Positions 36,033-45,884 are shown, counted from the stretch's first letter. The stretch: DNA of 64,000 bases from Thalassospira sp. MCCC 1A01148 (GCF_001613795.1 NZ_LPVZ01000018.1:62001-126000), one strand, 5' to 3'. The notes: generated by a model from the sequence alone, not told the origin. Translations and numbers: made by a program.

Positions 36033-37013
36033 GTGTTTGTCGATAGTCCTTTCATTCTCGCTATTATGATATCGGGCATCATTGCTGCCGTTCTGATGCT
36101 GGCCTTGTGGCTGGGGCTGGAACGCGCGATTGCGCGCCGTCTTGTGCTGGGCGCAATCATCCCGGCGGTCGCCGTTGCGGTACCCGCGGCCATTGGCTTG
36201 CCCGAAACCGCACGTGGGGGTGTGGGGGCGGCACTTCTGATGCTTGTACTTGGCGGTGTCTGTGGCGCGATCATGGATATTTCGCGGCTGTCGGAACGCA
36301 TTTCGCTGGGTGTCGCGGGGGTGATCCTGTTGCTGGGCGCATGGCTGGTTCTGGCCGCGCCAGTGAGCGGGCTTTTATACCATCCGACTGCGATCCAGAT
36401 CGTCGCATGGCTGGCCTTTTTGCTGATCGGGGGCTGCTTCCTGTGGGTGACCCGCCCGGATTTCTCCGAAGATGACGAAGAAGTCGCGAAACCGGCCAAG
36501 GGCAGGAAAGCCAAAGGGGCCAGGTCAAAGGCCACCAAATCCCCGGCAGCGGAAGCGGCGGTCGATATTGAAAGCCTTGCCAAACCCGGGCCGGTCGCGG
36601 TTTTGATGACGCTGGCACTGGGGCAGGGGATCGTTGTGCATCTGTTCGGGCTGAATGATTTTGTTGTCTTGCAGGCAGCCCTGAGCGTTGCGCTGATTGT
36701 GGCCCTGATTTCTGAAAAGGCGGCACCACAATATCGTGTGGCCGTTTGGCTTGGTGTTGTCGGGGCGCTGATGGCAGGGGCTGCAAGTGCGATGATCATT
36801 GTTCCGGCATCCTGCCTTGCCTTTGCCGTGCTGCTGCTGGTGGTGTCCGGCCGTCAGGCATCTGTCCGGTTGGCAGCCCATCTTCCGGGTGATAATCCCG
36901 CACAAGCGGTGCTTTTGGGGACGGTCATAAAGGTTGGTGTTCTTGCCTTGCCGCTGATCATTGCGGCCCTTGTCGCCTATGTCGGTGCTGAAATGGCGGC
37001 AAGAGGTCTCTGA
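36033..37013 (+). CDS. Unknown multi-pass inner-membrane protein
   Basis: 326 residues, about ten hydrophobic helices, no family recognised. After roughly four helices comes a charged cytosolic loop rich in Lys and Glu (about 140-185, with EDDEEVAKPAKGRKAKGARSK), then six further helices to the end. The start is taken as GTG 36033, 9-10 bases after AAGGCAGGA, because it places the first helix near the N-terminus. No partner gene and no catalytic motif visible. Confidence 0.72.
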   Translation: MFVDSPFILAIMISGIIAAVLMLALWLGLERAIARRLVLGAIIPAVAVAVPAAIGLPETARGGVGAALLMLVLGGVCGAIMDISRLSERISLGVAGVILLLGAWLVLAAPVSGLLYHPTAIQIVAWLAFLLIGGCFLWVTRPDFSEDDEEVAKPAKGRKAKGARSKATKSPAAEAAVDIESLAKPGPVAVLMTLALGQGIVVHLFGLNDFVVLQAALSVALIVALISEKAAPQYRVAVWLGVVGALMAGAASAMIIVPASCLAFAVLLLVVSGRQASVRLAAHLPGDNPAQAVLLGTVIKVGVLALPLIIAALVAYVGAEMAARGL

Positions 37014-37165
37014 GTGTACGGGCAATGTCCGGCAAGTACTCTGAATCTCTTCATCTTTGCCTAACGGTTGCGCTGTATCGTTTGTTCGTTACGTTATGGA
37101 AACTGCGCGCTGAAAGTAGTACAAGTTTCTAATTAACGTGCTCGGACGGGTTGTTTGAGGGGAAT

Positions 37166-37252
37166 ATGGCAAACAATTTCAATGTCTTGAGCACGAGCGG
37201 TAGGGCAAGGACCTATTTAACTATAAACATCGTTCAAGGATATTTCCGGTGA
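37166..37252 (+). CDS. 28-residue ORF translationally coupled to the LysM gene
   Basis: An ATG at 37166 follows a good ribosome site (GAGGGG) at 5-6 bases and encodes a 28-residue peptide starting MANNFNVLSTSG and ending VQGYFR. Its stop codon TGA overlaps the GTG start of the LysM gene as GTGA, the arrangement of translational coupling. It has no signal peptide or membrane segment. It may be a leader peptide whose translation controls LysM protein output, or a real micro-protein. Confidence 0.5.
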   Translation: MANNFNVLSTSGRARTYLTINIVQGYFR

Positions 37253-38463
37253 AGCGACCCTATATCCTCGTCATTGTCGGCGTTGTATTGATCATTGCAG
37301 CGATTGCGCTGAATTATATGCTGACCAAGAGTGCGGACGAAGAAACCGCACCGTCAGTAACACAGGCGCCTTCGGTTACCACTGAAACGACGCCCAGCGA
37401 ACCGGCATCGGAACCGGACAGCGCGCAGGACTCTGCCGCGCCTGAAATCACCAATCCAAGCTTTGATGTCGTGCGCATCGGCCCGGACGGAAATGCCGTC
37501 ATCGCAGGCCGCGCCGAACCCAACAGCACGGTCCGCATTCGCGAAGGTGAAGAGGTGATTGGCGAAGCCACAGCCGATGAACGCGGCGAATGGGTTGTTC
37601 TGCCAAACAAGCCGCTGGCAAGTGGCGATCGTGAATTGTCGCTTGAGGCCGAAGACGAGACTGGCAAGGTTGCCAAGTCCGAGGACAAGATCGTTGTTCT
37701 GATCCCCGAGGAAGAAGCACCTGCGTCGACACCGGCGCCTGCGCCTGCGAGTGATCCGGCAACCGAAACCGCCGAAGCACCAGCAACAACCGAAACAACC
37801 GAAACAACCAAAGCAGCGGATGTTGCAGATGGTGTATCGGCACAATCTGATGAAGCTTCCAGCGAACCGGCCAAGGAAAAGCAGCCGATTATTGCGCTTA
37901 AGGTCCCGTCCGAAGGTGATGGTGCCGCAACCGTGATGCAGGGCCCCGCACCGGAGACCGCATCCGCACCCGAAGCGGAAGCAACCGAAACACAGGATCC
38001 AAGCCTGCCGCGCCTGTCGATTGATATCGTTGATTACGATACCGAAGGCCGCGTTGCGATGTCGGGCAAAGCTGATCTGGATCACACGGTTCGGATTTAC
38101 CTTGATAACAAGCATGTTGGCACCGCACCGGCCGATGAAAACGGCAACTGGGCGCTGACCATCGGTGAGCCGATTGAACCGGGCAACTACACGATGCGTG
38201 CCGATCAGCTTGACAGTTCGGGTAACGTCACCGCACGCGTTGAAATTCCGTTCGAGCGGGCACGGCCCGATCAAATCCTTGAACCGGGGTCACGCTATGT
38301 CGTTCAACCGGGCAACAGCCTGTGGCGTATTGCGCGCCGCACCTATGGCGAAGGCCTGAAATACTGGGTGATCTATCATCAGAATCGCAATCAGATCCGC
38401 GATCCTGACCTGATTTACCCGGGGCAGATTTTTGCACTGCCGAACGAAGAAATTCAGCAATAA
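37249..38463 (+). CDS. LysM peptidoglycan-binding protein with Ig-like domains
   Basis: 404 residues starting at GTG 37249. One N-terminal membrane helix (YILVIVGVVLIIAAIALNYM) anchors a periplasmic part: an acidic linker, a bacterial Ig-like domain (about 75-150: NAVIAGRAEPNSTVRIREG), a long Pro/Ala/Glu/Thr linker, a second Ig-like domain (about 260-335: RVAMSGKADLDHTVRIYLDN), and a C-terminal LysM domain (YVVQPGNSLWRIARRTYGEG, ending DLIYPGQIFALP). It binds peptidoglycan; no hydrolase domain is present. A strong terminator follows the stop. Confidence 0.9.
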   Translation: MKRPYILVIVGVVLIIAAIALNYMLTKSADEETAPSVTQAPSVTTETTPSEPASEPDSAQDSAAPEITNPSFDVVRIGPDGNAVIAGRAEPNSTVRIREGEEVIGEATADERGEWVVLPNKPLASGDRELSLEAEDETGKVAKSEDKIVVLIPEEEAPASTPAPAPASDPATETAEAPATTETTETTKAADVADGVSAQSDEASSEPAKEKQPIIALKVPSEGDGAATVMQGPAPETASAPEAEATETQDPSLPRLSIDIVDYDTEGRVAMSGKADLDHTVRIYLDNKHVGTAPADENGNWALTIGEPIEPGNYTMRADQLDSSGNVTARVEIPFERARPDQILEPGSRYVVQPGNSLWRIARRTYGEGLKYWVIYHQNRNQIRDPDLIYPGQIFALPNEEIQQ

Positions 38464-38481
38464 GCATCACTTTTCTTTTCG

Positions 38482-38519
38482 AGGGGCAAAGCACATGGTA
38501 AGTGTGTTTTGCCCCTTTT
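38482..38519 (+). terminator. Terminator after the LysM gene
   Basis: A 14-base stem (AGGGGCAAAGCACA / TGTGTTTTGCCCCT, one G-U) has a 7-base loop, followed by TTTT. Confidence 0.9.
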
Positions 38520-38628
38520 ACGTACTGAACCTAAGTTTGGGGCCAAACATATGACGCGGGTTGCGTTGCCCTTTGTCATCACTAGATGCTAGGGAAGCGC
38601 CCGCACGGTACCAAGCGTACCAATTGAT

Positions 38629-39351
38629 ATGCCCAACCATGGCAACCAGGGAATTAAGACTTTGAAATCCGTTCTTGTGCCGATCAATCCGGAAGGCTGG
38701 AAATTCGTTGCGATCTTTGCAGCGATCACTGTGGGCTTGTTCCTGATTGCGGAACCGCTGGGCTGGATCGGCGTGATCCTGACACTTTGGTGCGCGTATT
38801 TCTTCCGCGACCCGGATCGTATTACCCCGATCGACGAAAACCTGGTGATTTCGCCAGCAGATGGCCGTGTTTGCATGATTTCGCAGGCTCCGCTGCCCAA
38901 GGAACTCGAACTTGATGACAAGACCCCGCGCACGCGTGTGTCGATCTTCATGAATGTGTTCAACGTCCATGTGAACCGCTGCCCGGTCAATGGCGAGATC
39001 ATTGGCGAGGCCTATGTGCCCGGCAAGTTCGTCAACGCGGAACTCGACAAGGCATCGGAAAACAACGAACGCCAGATCCTTCTGGTGCGTGACAAGGAAG
39101 GCCGCGAGTTTGGTGTTGTCCAGATCGCTGGTCTGGTTGCACGTCGTATTCTGTGTGATGTCGGCACCGGGTCACAGCTTAAGGCTGGCGAACGTTTCGG
39201 CCTGATCCGCTTTGGCTCGCGCGTGGATGTTTATCTGCCAGAAGGCGTATCCCCCAATGTGATTGTCGGGCAAACCACGATTGCCGGTGAAACCGTCCTT
39301 GCCGATGTCTCGGTCAAGGACAAGGACGCGGCAGTCGGGGAGATCCGCTAA
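38629..39351 (+). CDS. psd: Phosphatidylserine decarboxylase (archaeal/short type)
   Basis: Makes phosphatidylethanolamine from phosphatidylserine at the inner membrane; 240 residues, the short Psd type. N-terminal hydrophobic segment ([20 protein letters not shown]), then [22 protein letters not shown] and the self-cleavage site in [11 protein letters not shown], where the Gly-Ser bond is cut to form the pyruvoyl group. ATG 38629 is reported; a TTG at about codon 12, preceded by AGGGAA, is an alternative start. The stop overlaps the pssA ATG by one base. Confidence 0.95.
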   Translation: MPNHGNQGIKTLKSVLVPINPEGWKFVAIFAAITVGLFLIAEPLGWIGVILTLWCAYFFRDPDRITPIDENLVISPADGRVCMISQAPLPKELELDDKTPRTRVSIFMNVFNVHVNRCPVNGEIIGEAYVPGKFVNAELDKASENNERQILLVRDKEGREFGVVQIAGLVARRILCDVGTGSQLKAGERFGLIRFGSRVDVYLPEGVSPNVIVGQTTIAGETVLADVSVKDKDAAVGEIR

Positions 39352-40211
39352 TGGCAGGCGGCATCGATCCCATTCGTCGTCCCCGTCGCTTCAAGGCGAT
39401 GTCGCTCACACGGCTGGTGCCCAATGTGGCAACGATAATGGGCATGTGTGCCGGTCTGACCTCGATCCGCTTTGCAATGCAGGATCGCTGGGAGGCCGCA
39501 GTTGCCGCCATTCTGATTGCCGGGATTATTGACGGTCTTGATGGCCGTCTGGCACGGATGCTGAATGCATCCAGCCGCTTTGGCGGCGAGCTTGACAGCC
39601 TGTCGGACTTTGTGTGCTTTGGCGTCGCACCGGCGATGATGCTGTATTTCTGGTCGCTGCATGAATTTGGCGGGATTGGCTGGGCTTTGTCATTGCTGTT
39701 TGCAGTTTGCATGATGCTGCGTCTGGCACGCTTTAATACCCAGATGCTGGGCGAACCGGAATTGCCGACATGGGCCTATCGGTTCTTTACCGGGGTTCCG
39801 GCCCCGGCGGCCGCCGCCCTTGCGATGTGGCCGATTGTGCTGACCTTCCAGTTTGGCGAAGGCATCTTTGATAGCCCCTATATCGTTGCGCCCTATGGCG
39901 TGATTATCGCGGGTCTGATGGTGTCGCGCTTGCCGACATTCAGCTTCAAGAAGGTCAAGGTGCCGCGTGCCTGGGTGCTGCCACTGATGCTGGCGTTCGG
40001 GGCGTCGGTGGCGTTTCTGGTATCCTCGCCGTGGCTGACGCTTTCGGTGATTGCCGCGATCTATTTCATCACCTTCCCGCTGTCCTATCGCTCCTATCGT
40101 CGTATGGGTGTCGAGAACCAGCAGCGTCGCGATGAGCAGGATGAAGAAGAGGATGACGGCGAGCCCGATGACGACCCGGAAGACGGGTTGAACCGCGTCC
40201 ATCAAAACTGA
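39351..40211 (+). CDS. pssA: CDP-diacylglycerol-serine O-phosphatidyltransferase
   Basis: Makes phosphatidylserine from CDP-diacylglycerol and serine, the substrate for Psd upstream; together they form the phosphatidylethanolamine pathway. 286 residues, multi-pass. The CDP-alcohol phosphotransferase motif is complete: DGLDGRLARMLNASSRFGGELDSLSD. The C-terminal tail is strongly acidic (about 20 Glu/Asp). Translationally coupled to psd (TAATG). A terminator follows. Confidence 0.96.
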   Translation: MAGGIDPIRRPRRFKAMSLTRLVPNVATIMGMCAGLTSIRFAMQDRWEAAVAAILIAGIIDGLDGRLARMLNASSRFGGELDSLSDFVCFGVAPAMMLYFWSLHEFGGIGWALSLLFAVCMMLRLARFNTQMLGEPELPTWAYRFFTGVPAPAAAALAMWPIVLTFQFGEGIFDSPYIVAPYGVIIAGLMVSRLPTFSFKKVKVPRAWVLPLMLAFGASVAFLVSSPWLTLSVIAAIYFITFPLSYRSYRRMGVENQQRRDEQDEEEDDGEPDDDPEDGLNRVHQN

Positions 40212-40226
40212 TCAAAAGATCAAAAC

Positions 40227-40256
40227 AAAAGCCGGCATCATTGCCGGCTTTTTTGT
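40227..40256. terminator. Terminator after pssA
   Basis: An 11-base stem AAAAGCCGGCA / TGCCGGCTTTT with a 4-base loop is followed by TT. A/T on both flanks lets it serve the convergent binding-protein gene. Confidence 0.92.
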
Positions 40257-41204
40257 TTATTGTGCGGCTGACGGACTGTATTCCAGCCGTGTTTCGAAAT
40301 GTTCGGAATGGATGTACTGGTCGCGCGCGGCATAGAACCATTCACGGTCACTGGGACCAAGCCATTGGGCATAGAACTCTGTCCAGGGCATGGTCGGGTT
40401 TTCTTCGATGATGGTGTTGATTTTCGCAATCGTCTGTTTGCCGAGCGGGGTGTTCGCGCAGCCAATTGTGCCTTCAAGCAAGGTGGTATTGCCGGCAATT
40501 GGCAGGGCCTTGATTGCAAGTTCTGGCGTTAACAGACGGCGGTAATATTCTGCCTCGGACGGGAAATAAAGCGTCCAGTCGATCCTGCCAAGGTCAAGCA
40601 TGCGGACAAACTTGGTATCCTCTGCGACCTGCATGACCTGATTGGTCTCGCGGAACTGGTTGATATGTGCATCTACATTTCTGCCATAGGCACGTCCGAT
40701 GCGGATCGCTGCTGACAGGTTTTCGTCGCCCAGAATCCTGTCGAGTTCGATGTGACCCTCGTCATTGAGATAAGGGGTAAAGCGGTCCTCATCCTCCGCC
40801 CGAATGACGACCGAAACCGGCAGATGCAGCAAAACGGTATCGGCAAAAGTTATATATTTGCGTCGTTCCGGGGTGGGGATCAGTGTTGTTGAGCAGCGCA
40901 AGTCCCCGTCGCCGTTTTTCATTTCGGCCAGAAGACGGGCAAGGGGCACAAGCAGTACATCGTGATCGTATTGCGGAAGCTGGGCGGCAAACCAGTTCTG
41001 GGTATCGGCGGCATAGCCGCTCAGTTTGCCGGACTCATTGATGAAAGCCGGTGCAAAGGACGGGACAGCCCAGACAAGGGATTGATGATCTGGTGATGTG
41101 TCTTCGGCCACAGCCCCATGGGGCGTGAGCACACTTGACAGACCTAGTGTGCAGGTAAGTCCAAATGCCAGTGATCGTGCTTTATGCCAATGGGCCCATG
41201 CCAT
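40257..41204 (-). CDS. Orphan periplasmic solute-binding protein (SBP_bac_3 type)
   Basis: 315 residues with a signal peptide (LAFGLTCTLGLSSVLTPHGAVA). The mature sequence follows the extracellular solute-binding family 3 plan (LSGYAADTQNWFAAQLPQYDH, RKYITFADTVLLHLPVSVVI). No permease or ATPase is nearby, so it may serve a distant transporter or act as a ligand sensor. Start at ATG 41204, after AAAGG. Its stop codon is just past the pssA terminator. Ligand unknown. A second, shorter orphan of this family lies at 61206. Confidence 0.85.
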   Translation of the reverse strand: MAWAHWHKARSLAFGLTCTLGLSSVLTPHGAVAEDTSPDHQSLVWAVPSFAPAFINESGKLSGYAADTQNWFAAQLPQYDHDVLLVPLARLLAEMKNGDGDLRCSTTLIPTPERRKYITFADTVLLHLPVSVVIRAEDEDRFTPYLNDEGHIELDRILGDENLSAAIRIGRAYGRNVDAHINQFRETNQVMQVAEDTKFVRMLDLGRIDWTLYFPSEAEYYRRLLTPELAIKALPIAGNTTLLEGTIGCANTPLGKQTIAKINTIIEENPTMPWTEFYAQWLGPSDREWFYAARDQYIHSEHFETRLEYSPSAAQ

Positions 41205-41490
41205 GAAATACCTTTGTTCCCGCGAGAAAACAGCTTTGAAAATGATTTCTAGAATACGTTTGGAATTCTTAGCAAAGTGTGTATCGCATGCCGCATTCAT
41301 ACAAATTCCAAAGCCAAATGTCACATGGTTATAATAAAGTGATTAATGTGGTTTTTCAAAGGCTGCGCGATACATGTGATGTCGCAGTCCAAAAAGAACC
41401 GGCCCCCAAAAAGGGGGCCGGTCTAACCGCGCGGCGGGGTCGGGGGAAAATGTCGCGCGGCTATGGGGTTTAAGGACTTGCTGACCTGTT

Positions 41491-44400
41491 TTATGGCGCC
41501 TGCTTCTTTGACCTGCCAAACCAGGCTGATACGGCAGATTTCAACCGTGATCCGATATTCATGTTTCGGATAAGGTTGCCGAGCTTGTGGCGCATCATCA
41601 ACGCACAAGGCGTGAAGATCAGGGTCAAAGCAGTCGCAAAGGCCAGGCCAAACGCGATAGAGGTCGAAAGCTGAACCCACCACTGCGTGGAAGGTGCACC
41701 GACCGAAACATCGCGGGCGGCAAAGTCGATATTGATCTGCAAGACCATCGGTACCAGACCTAGAATGGTCGTGATCGTGGTCAGCATCACCGGACGCAGA
41801 CGTTGCGCACCAGTTTGCAGGATGGCGGCCTCGATGCTGCTTGCGGTGTGCTTGAGCCGGTCAAACGTATCAATCAGAACGATGTTGTTGTTCACCACAA
41901 TCCCGGCAAGCGCCACAATCCCGATCCCGTTCATCACAATCGAGAAGGCCTGCCCGGTGATCATCAGCCCCAGGAACACGCCAGCCGTGGACATGATGAT
42001 GGCGACCATGATCATCAGCGAACTTGAGATGCTGTTAAACTGCGTCACCAGAATGATGAACATGATGAAGAGCGCGATCGAGAAGGCGTTCTGCAGGAAT
42101 TCAGCAGACTTTTTCTGTTCTTCGTCCTGTCCTTTGAATTCAATCGAAACGCGCGGATCAAGTTCAAGTGTGCTCATCCACTTCTTGACTTCACCCAGTT
42201 TGGTATCGACCAGAACCCCTTCCTGCACGTCGGCCTTTACGGTCAGTGCGCGGCGGCTGTCAACGCGGGTCAGCGTGCCGGTTTTGGGCTTGGGCGTGCG
42301 TTTGATAAAGTTCGACAGCGGCACCAGACCTTTGTCGGTCACGATCTTGAGGTTTTGCAATTCCTCAAGCGAGCGATACTGGGCCGGATAGCGTCCGACA
42401 ATATCAATCTCCTCGGTTGAGTCGTCCGGGCGATAGGTCGAGAAATTGATGCCATTGGTCACCAGTTTGACGACATTGCCAATCTGGTTGATGTCAGCAC
42501 CAAATTTCAGGGCTTGTGCGCGGTCAACGCTGTATTCCCAGTCAATGCCCGGGGGGGACTTCCCGTCTTCGAAGTTATAAAGCCCGCCCATTTCCTGCAA
42601 ACCGGTCATCAACGTGGTCGCGGTTTGATCAAGAAGTTCGGGATAGAAGGAACGTAGCTGGATCTGGATGTCCTTGCCTTGTGGCGGACCTGCTTCCTGG
42701 GCGCGGACCTCGATCCGGATACCGGCCAGATCAGCAGTTTCGGCCAGAATGCGTTTTTCGATCTCGGTCGCCTTGGGGCGGGTCTGCCAATCGGCATATT
42801 CAAGCTGAACCACACCAATCACGTCTTCGGCTGCTTCATTGCCACCCGCGCCCGAGCCGGACCGGGCATAGACAGTATCAAACCAGTTTTCGCCTTCGTG
42901 ATGGGTATCAAGGGCAAGAATACGGTTTTCCACTTCACGCAACAGCGTGTCTTGCTGATAGTAGGACATGTTGCCGCGTGCGCGCACCTGAACAACGGCG
43001 ACTTCGGGTTCGACCGCCGGGAAGAATTCAACGCCCTTGCCCAGTTGTCCAAATGCCGCCCAGACCGAAACCAGCACAACAAAGGCGGCGGGCACAATCA
43101 GCCAATAGAACCGGAGGCAGCCCTTGAGCATCCGGACATAAACCCCGGTGCCACCTTTGACCTTTTCGATGTCATCGCCATGGTCGGCGGCGATGGCTTC
43201 AAGGCTTTCGTTGTTTTGGCTGCCAGGCCTGCCGAACCACGCGCCAACGGTTGGCACGAAGATCAATGCCATGGCAAGCGATGCCGTCAGGGTGAACAGC
43301 ACCGTGATCGGCAGGAATTTCATGAATTCCCCGACAATATCGGGCCAGAAGGCCAGCGGCAGGAAAGCCGCAAGGGTGGTTGCCGTTGATGCAATGATCG
43401 GAAGCGCCATGCGTTTCGCCGCAAGCGGGTAGGCCTTGCTGCGATGCAGGCCTTCGATCATTTTACGATCAGCATATTCCGTGACCACGATGGCCCCGTC
43501 GACCAGCATCCCGACGGCAAGAATAAGACTGAACAGCACGACGATATTGACCGTCATGCCCAATGCCCACAGCACAAGGATCGCGGTCAGGAAGGAGCCC
43601 GGAATGGCAAGCCCGACCAAAAGGCCAGAGCGCCAGCCAAGGGCCCAGATCACCACAACCATCACCAGCAGGATCGCAAGGATCACACTGTTCTGAAGGT
43701 CGGTCAGCATCGTGCGGATATCTGATGACTTGTCCTGCGAATAGCTGACTGTCAGGTTCGGCGGGAAGCTTTCCTGGGCTTCTGCGGTGGTGGCTTTGAT
43801 GGCATCGATAACTTCGATGATGTTTTCGCCAACACGTTTGGAAACCTCGATCGCAATCGCCGGTTCGCCGTTCAGGCGGGCAAAGCTTTCGGCATCCTTG
43901 AAGGTACGGCGCACCTCGCCAATGTCGCGGAAGCGGATGACGGAATCACCATCAACCAGAAGCGGCATATCAAGAATGTCATCAACACTTTCAAAAAGAC
44001 CGGGCACCTTGATGTTGAAGCGTCCGTTACCGGTATCAACGGCACCGGCCGCCACAAGCGCGTTCGAATTGCGCACCAGTGTCACGATATCGACACCGTT
44101 CAGGCGGTAGGCCTCGATCTTCATCGGGTCGATGATGAATTCGACCAGTTCTTCACGGTCACCAGCCAGATTGGCCTCAAGAACCGCAGGCAGGCCTTCA
44201 ATCGCGTCTTTCAGGTCACGTGCCATGCGCAGCAATGCACGTTCAGGCACATCACCGGAAAGCGTAACAACCAGAACCGGGAACAGCGAAAGGTTGACCT
44301 CGTGAACTTCGGGGTCATCGGTGTCGTCAGGCAGCTCGGATTTGGCGATATCAACCCGTTCGCGGACATCGGCCAGTGCTTCGTCGATCTCGACGTCAGA

Positions 44401-44688
44401 ATAAAATTCAAGGGTTACGGATGCGCCGTCCTGATAGGACTGCGAACGCATTTCCTTCACCCCTTCGATGGAGCGAAGTTCCTGTTCCATCGGGCGCAAA
44501 AGAAGACGTTCGGCATCTTCGGGTGAAACACCGTCATGATGCATGGTGACGTACAAAACCGGGATTTGCACATCCGGGTCGGCTTCCTTGGGAATGGCGT
44601 TATAGCCTGCCCAGCCTGCAGCCAGTAGCAGAATAAGAACCAGAATGACGGTGCGCGACCTGTTCAGCGCGTGATCAATCAGGGACAT
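41491..44688 (-). CDS. RND family efflux transporter permease (AcrB/HAE type variant)
   Basis: Proton-driven inner-membrane pump, 1065 residues, 12 helices with two large periplasmic loops. It opens SLIDHALNRSRTVILVLILLLAAGWAGYNAIPKEADPD. The proton-relay helix 4 reads VGMLVDGAIVVTEYADR, with one Asp where AcrB has two, and helix 10 reads GIVVNNNIVLIDTFDR without the AcrB lysine, so this is a divergent subgroup. The adaptor gene is 23 bases upstream and a PadR regulator precedes that. No outer-membrane channel gene nearby. Confidence 0.94.
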   Translation of the reverse strand: MSLIDHALNRSRTVILVLILLLAAGWAGYNAIPKEADPDVQIPVLYVTMHHDGVSPEDAERLLLRPMEQELRSIEGVKEMRSQSYQDGASVTLEFYSDVEIDEALADVRERVDIAKSELPDDTDDPEVHEVNLSLFPVLVVTLSGDVPERALLRMARDLKDAIEGLPAVLEANLAGDREELVEFIIDPMKIEAYRLNGVDIVTLVRNSNALVAAGAVDTGNGRFNIKVPGLFESVDDILDMPLLVDGDSVIRFRDIGEVRRTFKDAESFARLNGEPAIAIEVSKRVGENIIEVIDAIKATTAEAQESFPPNLTVSYSQDKSSDIRTMLTDLQNSVILAILLVMVVVIWALGWRSGLLVGLAIPGSFLTAILVLWALGMTVNIVVLFSLILAVGMLVDGAIVVTEYADRKMIEGLHRSKAYPLAAKRMALPIIASTATTLAAFLPLAFWPDIVGEFMKFLPITVLFTLTASLAMALIFVPTVGAWFGRPGSQNNESLEAIAADHGDDIEKVKGGTGVYVRMLKGCLRFYWLIVPAAFVVLVSVWAAFGQLGKGVEFFPAVEPEVAVVQVRARGNMSYYQQDTLLREVENRILALDTHHEGENWFDTVYARSGSGAGGNEAAEDVIGVVQLEYADWQTRPKATEIEKRILAETADLAGIRIEVRAQEAGPPQGKDIQIQLRSFYPELLDQTATTLMTGLQEMGGLYNFEDGKSPPGIDWEYSVDRAQALKFGADINQIGNVVKLVTNGINFSTYRPDDSTEEIDIVGRYPAQYRSLEELQNLKIVTDKGLVPLSNFIKRTPKPKTGTLTRVDSRRALTVKADVQEGVLVDTKLGEVKKWMSTLELDPRVSIEFKGQDEEQKKSAEFLQNAFSIALFIMFIILVTQFNSISSSLMIMVAIIMSTAGVFLGLMITGQAFSIVMNGIGIVALAGIVVNNNIVLIDTFDRLKHTASSIEAAILQTGAQRLRPVMLTTITTILGLVPMVLQINIDFAARDVSVGAPSTQWWVQLSTSIAFGLAFATALTLIFTPCALMMRHKLGNLIRNMNIGSRLKSAVSAWFGRSKKQAP

Positions 44689-44711
44689 GTCTTATCTCCT
44701 CATGATACGCG

Positions 44712-45884
44712 CTAGTGCGCGGTGTTTTCTGAAAGGGTCTGGCCGTTTTCACCGGCCCCTGAAACAGGCGAGTTCTCATCCTGCATGATGGGCAGGCCAT
44801 CCTTGTCTGTTTCAAGGTGGACAACATTGACGGTTGCGCCTTCCTTGACCCAGTCATGACCGACAACGATCAGCTCAAACTCTTCGGGAAGGCCGCCGAT
44901 CCAGATGCGGTCGCGGCTGCCGCCTTGCAGTTCGACCGGCAGAAAATCGACCTTGTTGTCATCAACAATGGCGCGAACACCCAGTTCGCCCTCGTCATTG
45001 AGTGTCAGTACAGAAGACGTCACCTGATGGGCCCGCTTGGTGCCGACCGGAATTTCAAGCTGGGCGGTCATGCCATCGGGAATGCGCAGATCGGCATTCT
45101 CCATTTCGACTTCAACACGGAACGTACGGGTGTCATTGTCCGATACGCGCGCGGTATAGCGCACAATACCGTCATGGGTACTGCCATCAAACAGCGTGAC
45201 CGTGGCCAACTGCCCAAGATCAATCGCGCGGATGGAATGTTCGGGCACATGGGCAACGACCAGCATCGGGTCGCCCTGAATAAGTGTCGCAAGCGTATCA
45301 CCAATCGAAAGAAGGTCTCCGATTTCGGCCGGGCGTTCTTCAACAATGCCGTCAAATGGTGCGCGGATTTCAGTATTGCCAAGTTCCGTGCGCGCAATGG
45401 TCAGATCAGCACGTGCTTCCTCGAGCAGGGCAAGCGCCTGCGCGACGCCGGTTTTGGAGCGATAATTCTTCTGGGCCAGGCTTTCAGCAGCGGAATGTTC
45501 AAGTTCGCGCTGGGCCACAAGGGCACGGGCCTTGGCAACACGGGCCTGACGGTCGCCAATGTCGAGACGGGCAATCAAATCACCTTTCTGAATGGCTTGA
45601 CCCTTGATCGCGCCGATTTCAACGACACGGGCTTCGGTTTCGGCACGAATTTCAACAGAAATGACCGCTTCGGTGCGTCCGGTAATGCGCAGATGATCAA
45701 CGTGATCAACCGCTTTGCTGGTGATGGTTCGCACACTGGCCAAGGGCTTGGCGGTTTCGCTTTCGCTCGCGGTGTCGTTTGCTGCGGTCTGATCGGTCGC
45801 ATCATCTCCCGTCATATAGGAGCTGCCGATCCATATAACGGTCCCTACGACCAGCAGAATAGCGATCAGTCGAGAAGCGTTCAT
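44712..45884 (-). CDS. RND efflux periplasmic adaptor subunit
   Basis: 390 residues. One N-terminal hydrophobic segment (RLIAILLVVGTVIWIGSSYM) without a lipobox, then lipoyl half-motifs (ISVEIRAETEARVVEIGAIKG and NTEIRAPFDGIVEERPAE) around a coiled-coil hairpin, and beta-barrel and membrane-proximal domains. It links the RND pump encoded just downstream to an outer-membrane channel. It is 116 bases downstream of the PadR regulator in the same direction, so regulator and pump are probably one transcript. Confidence 0.93.
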   Translation of the reverse strand: MNASRLIAILLVVGTVIWIGSSYMTGDDATDQTAANDTASESETAKPLASVRTITSKAVDHVDHLRITGRTEAVISVEIRAETEARVVEIGAIKGQAIQKGDLIARLDIGDRQARVAKARALVAQRELEHSAAESLAQKNYRSKTGVAQALALLEEARADLTIARTELGNTEIRAPFDGIVEERPAEIGDLLSIGDTLATLIQGDPMLVVAHVPEHSIRAIDLGQLATVTLFDGSTHDGIVRYTARVSDNDTRTFRVEVEMENADLRIPDGMTAQLEIPVGTKRAHQVTSSVLTLNDEGELGVRAIVDDNKVDFLPVELQGGSRDRIWIGGLPEEFELIVVGHDWVKEGATVNVVHLETDKDGLPIMQDENSPVSGAGENGQTLSENTAH

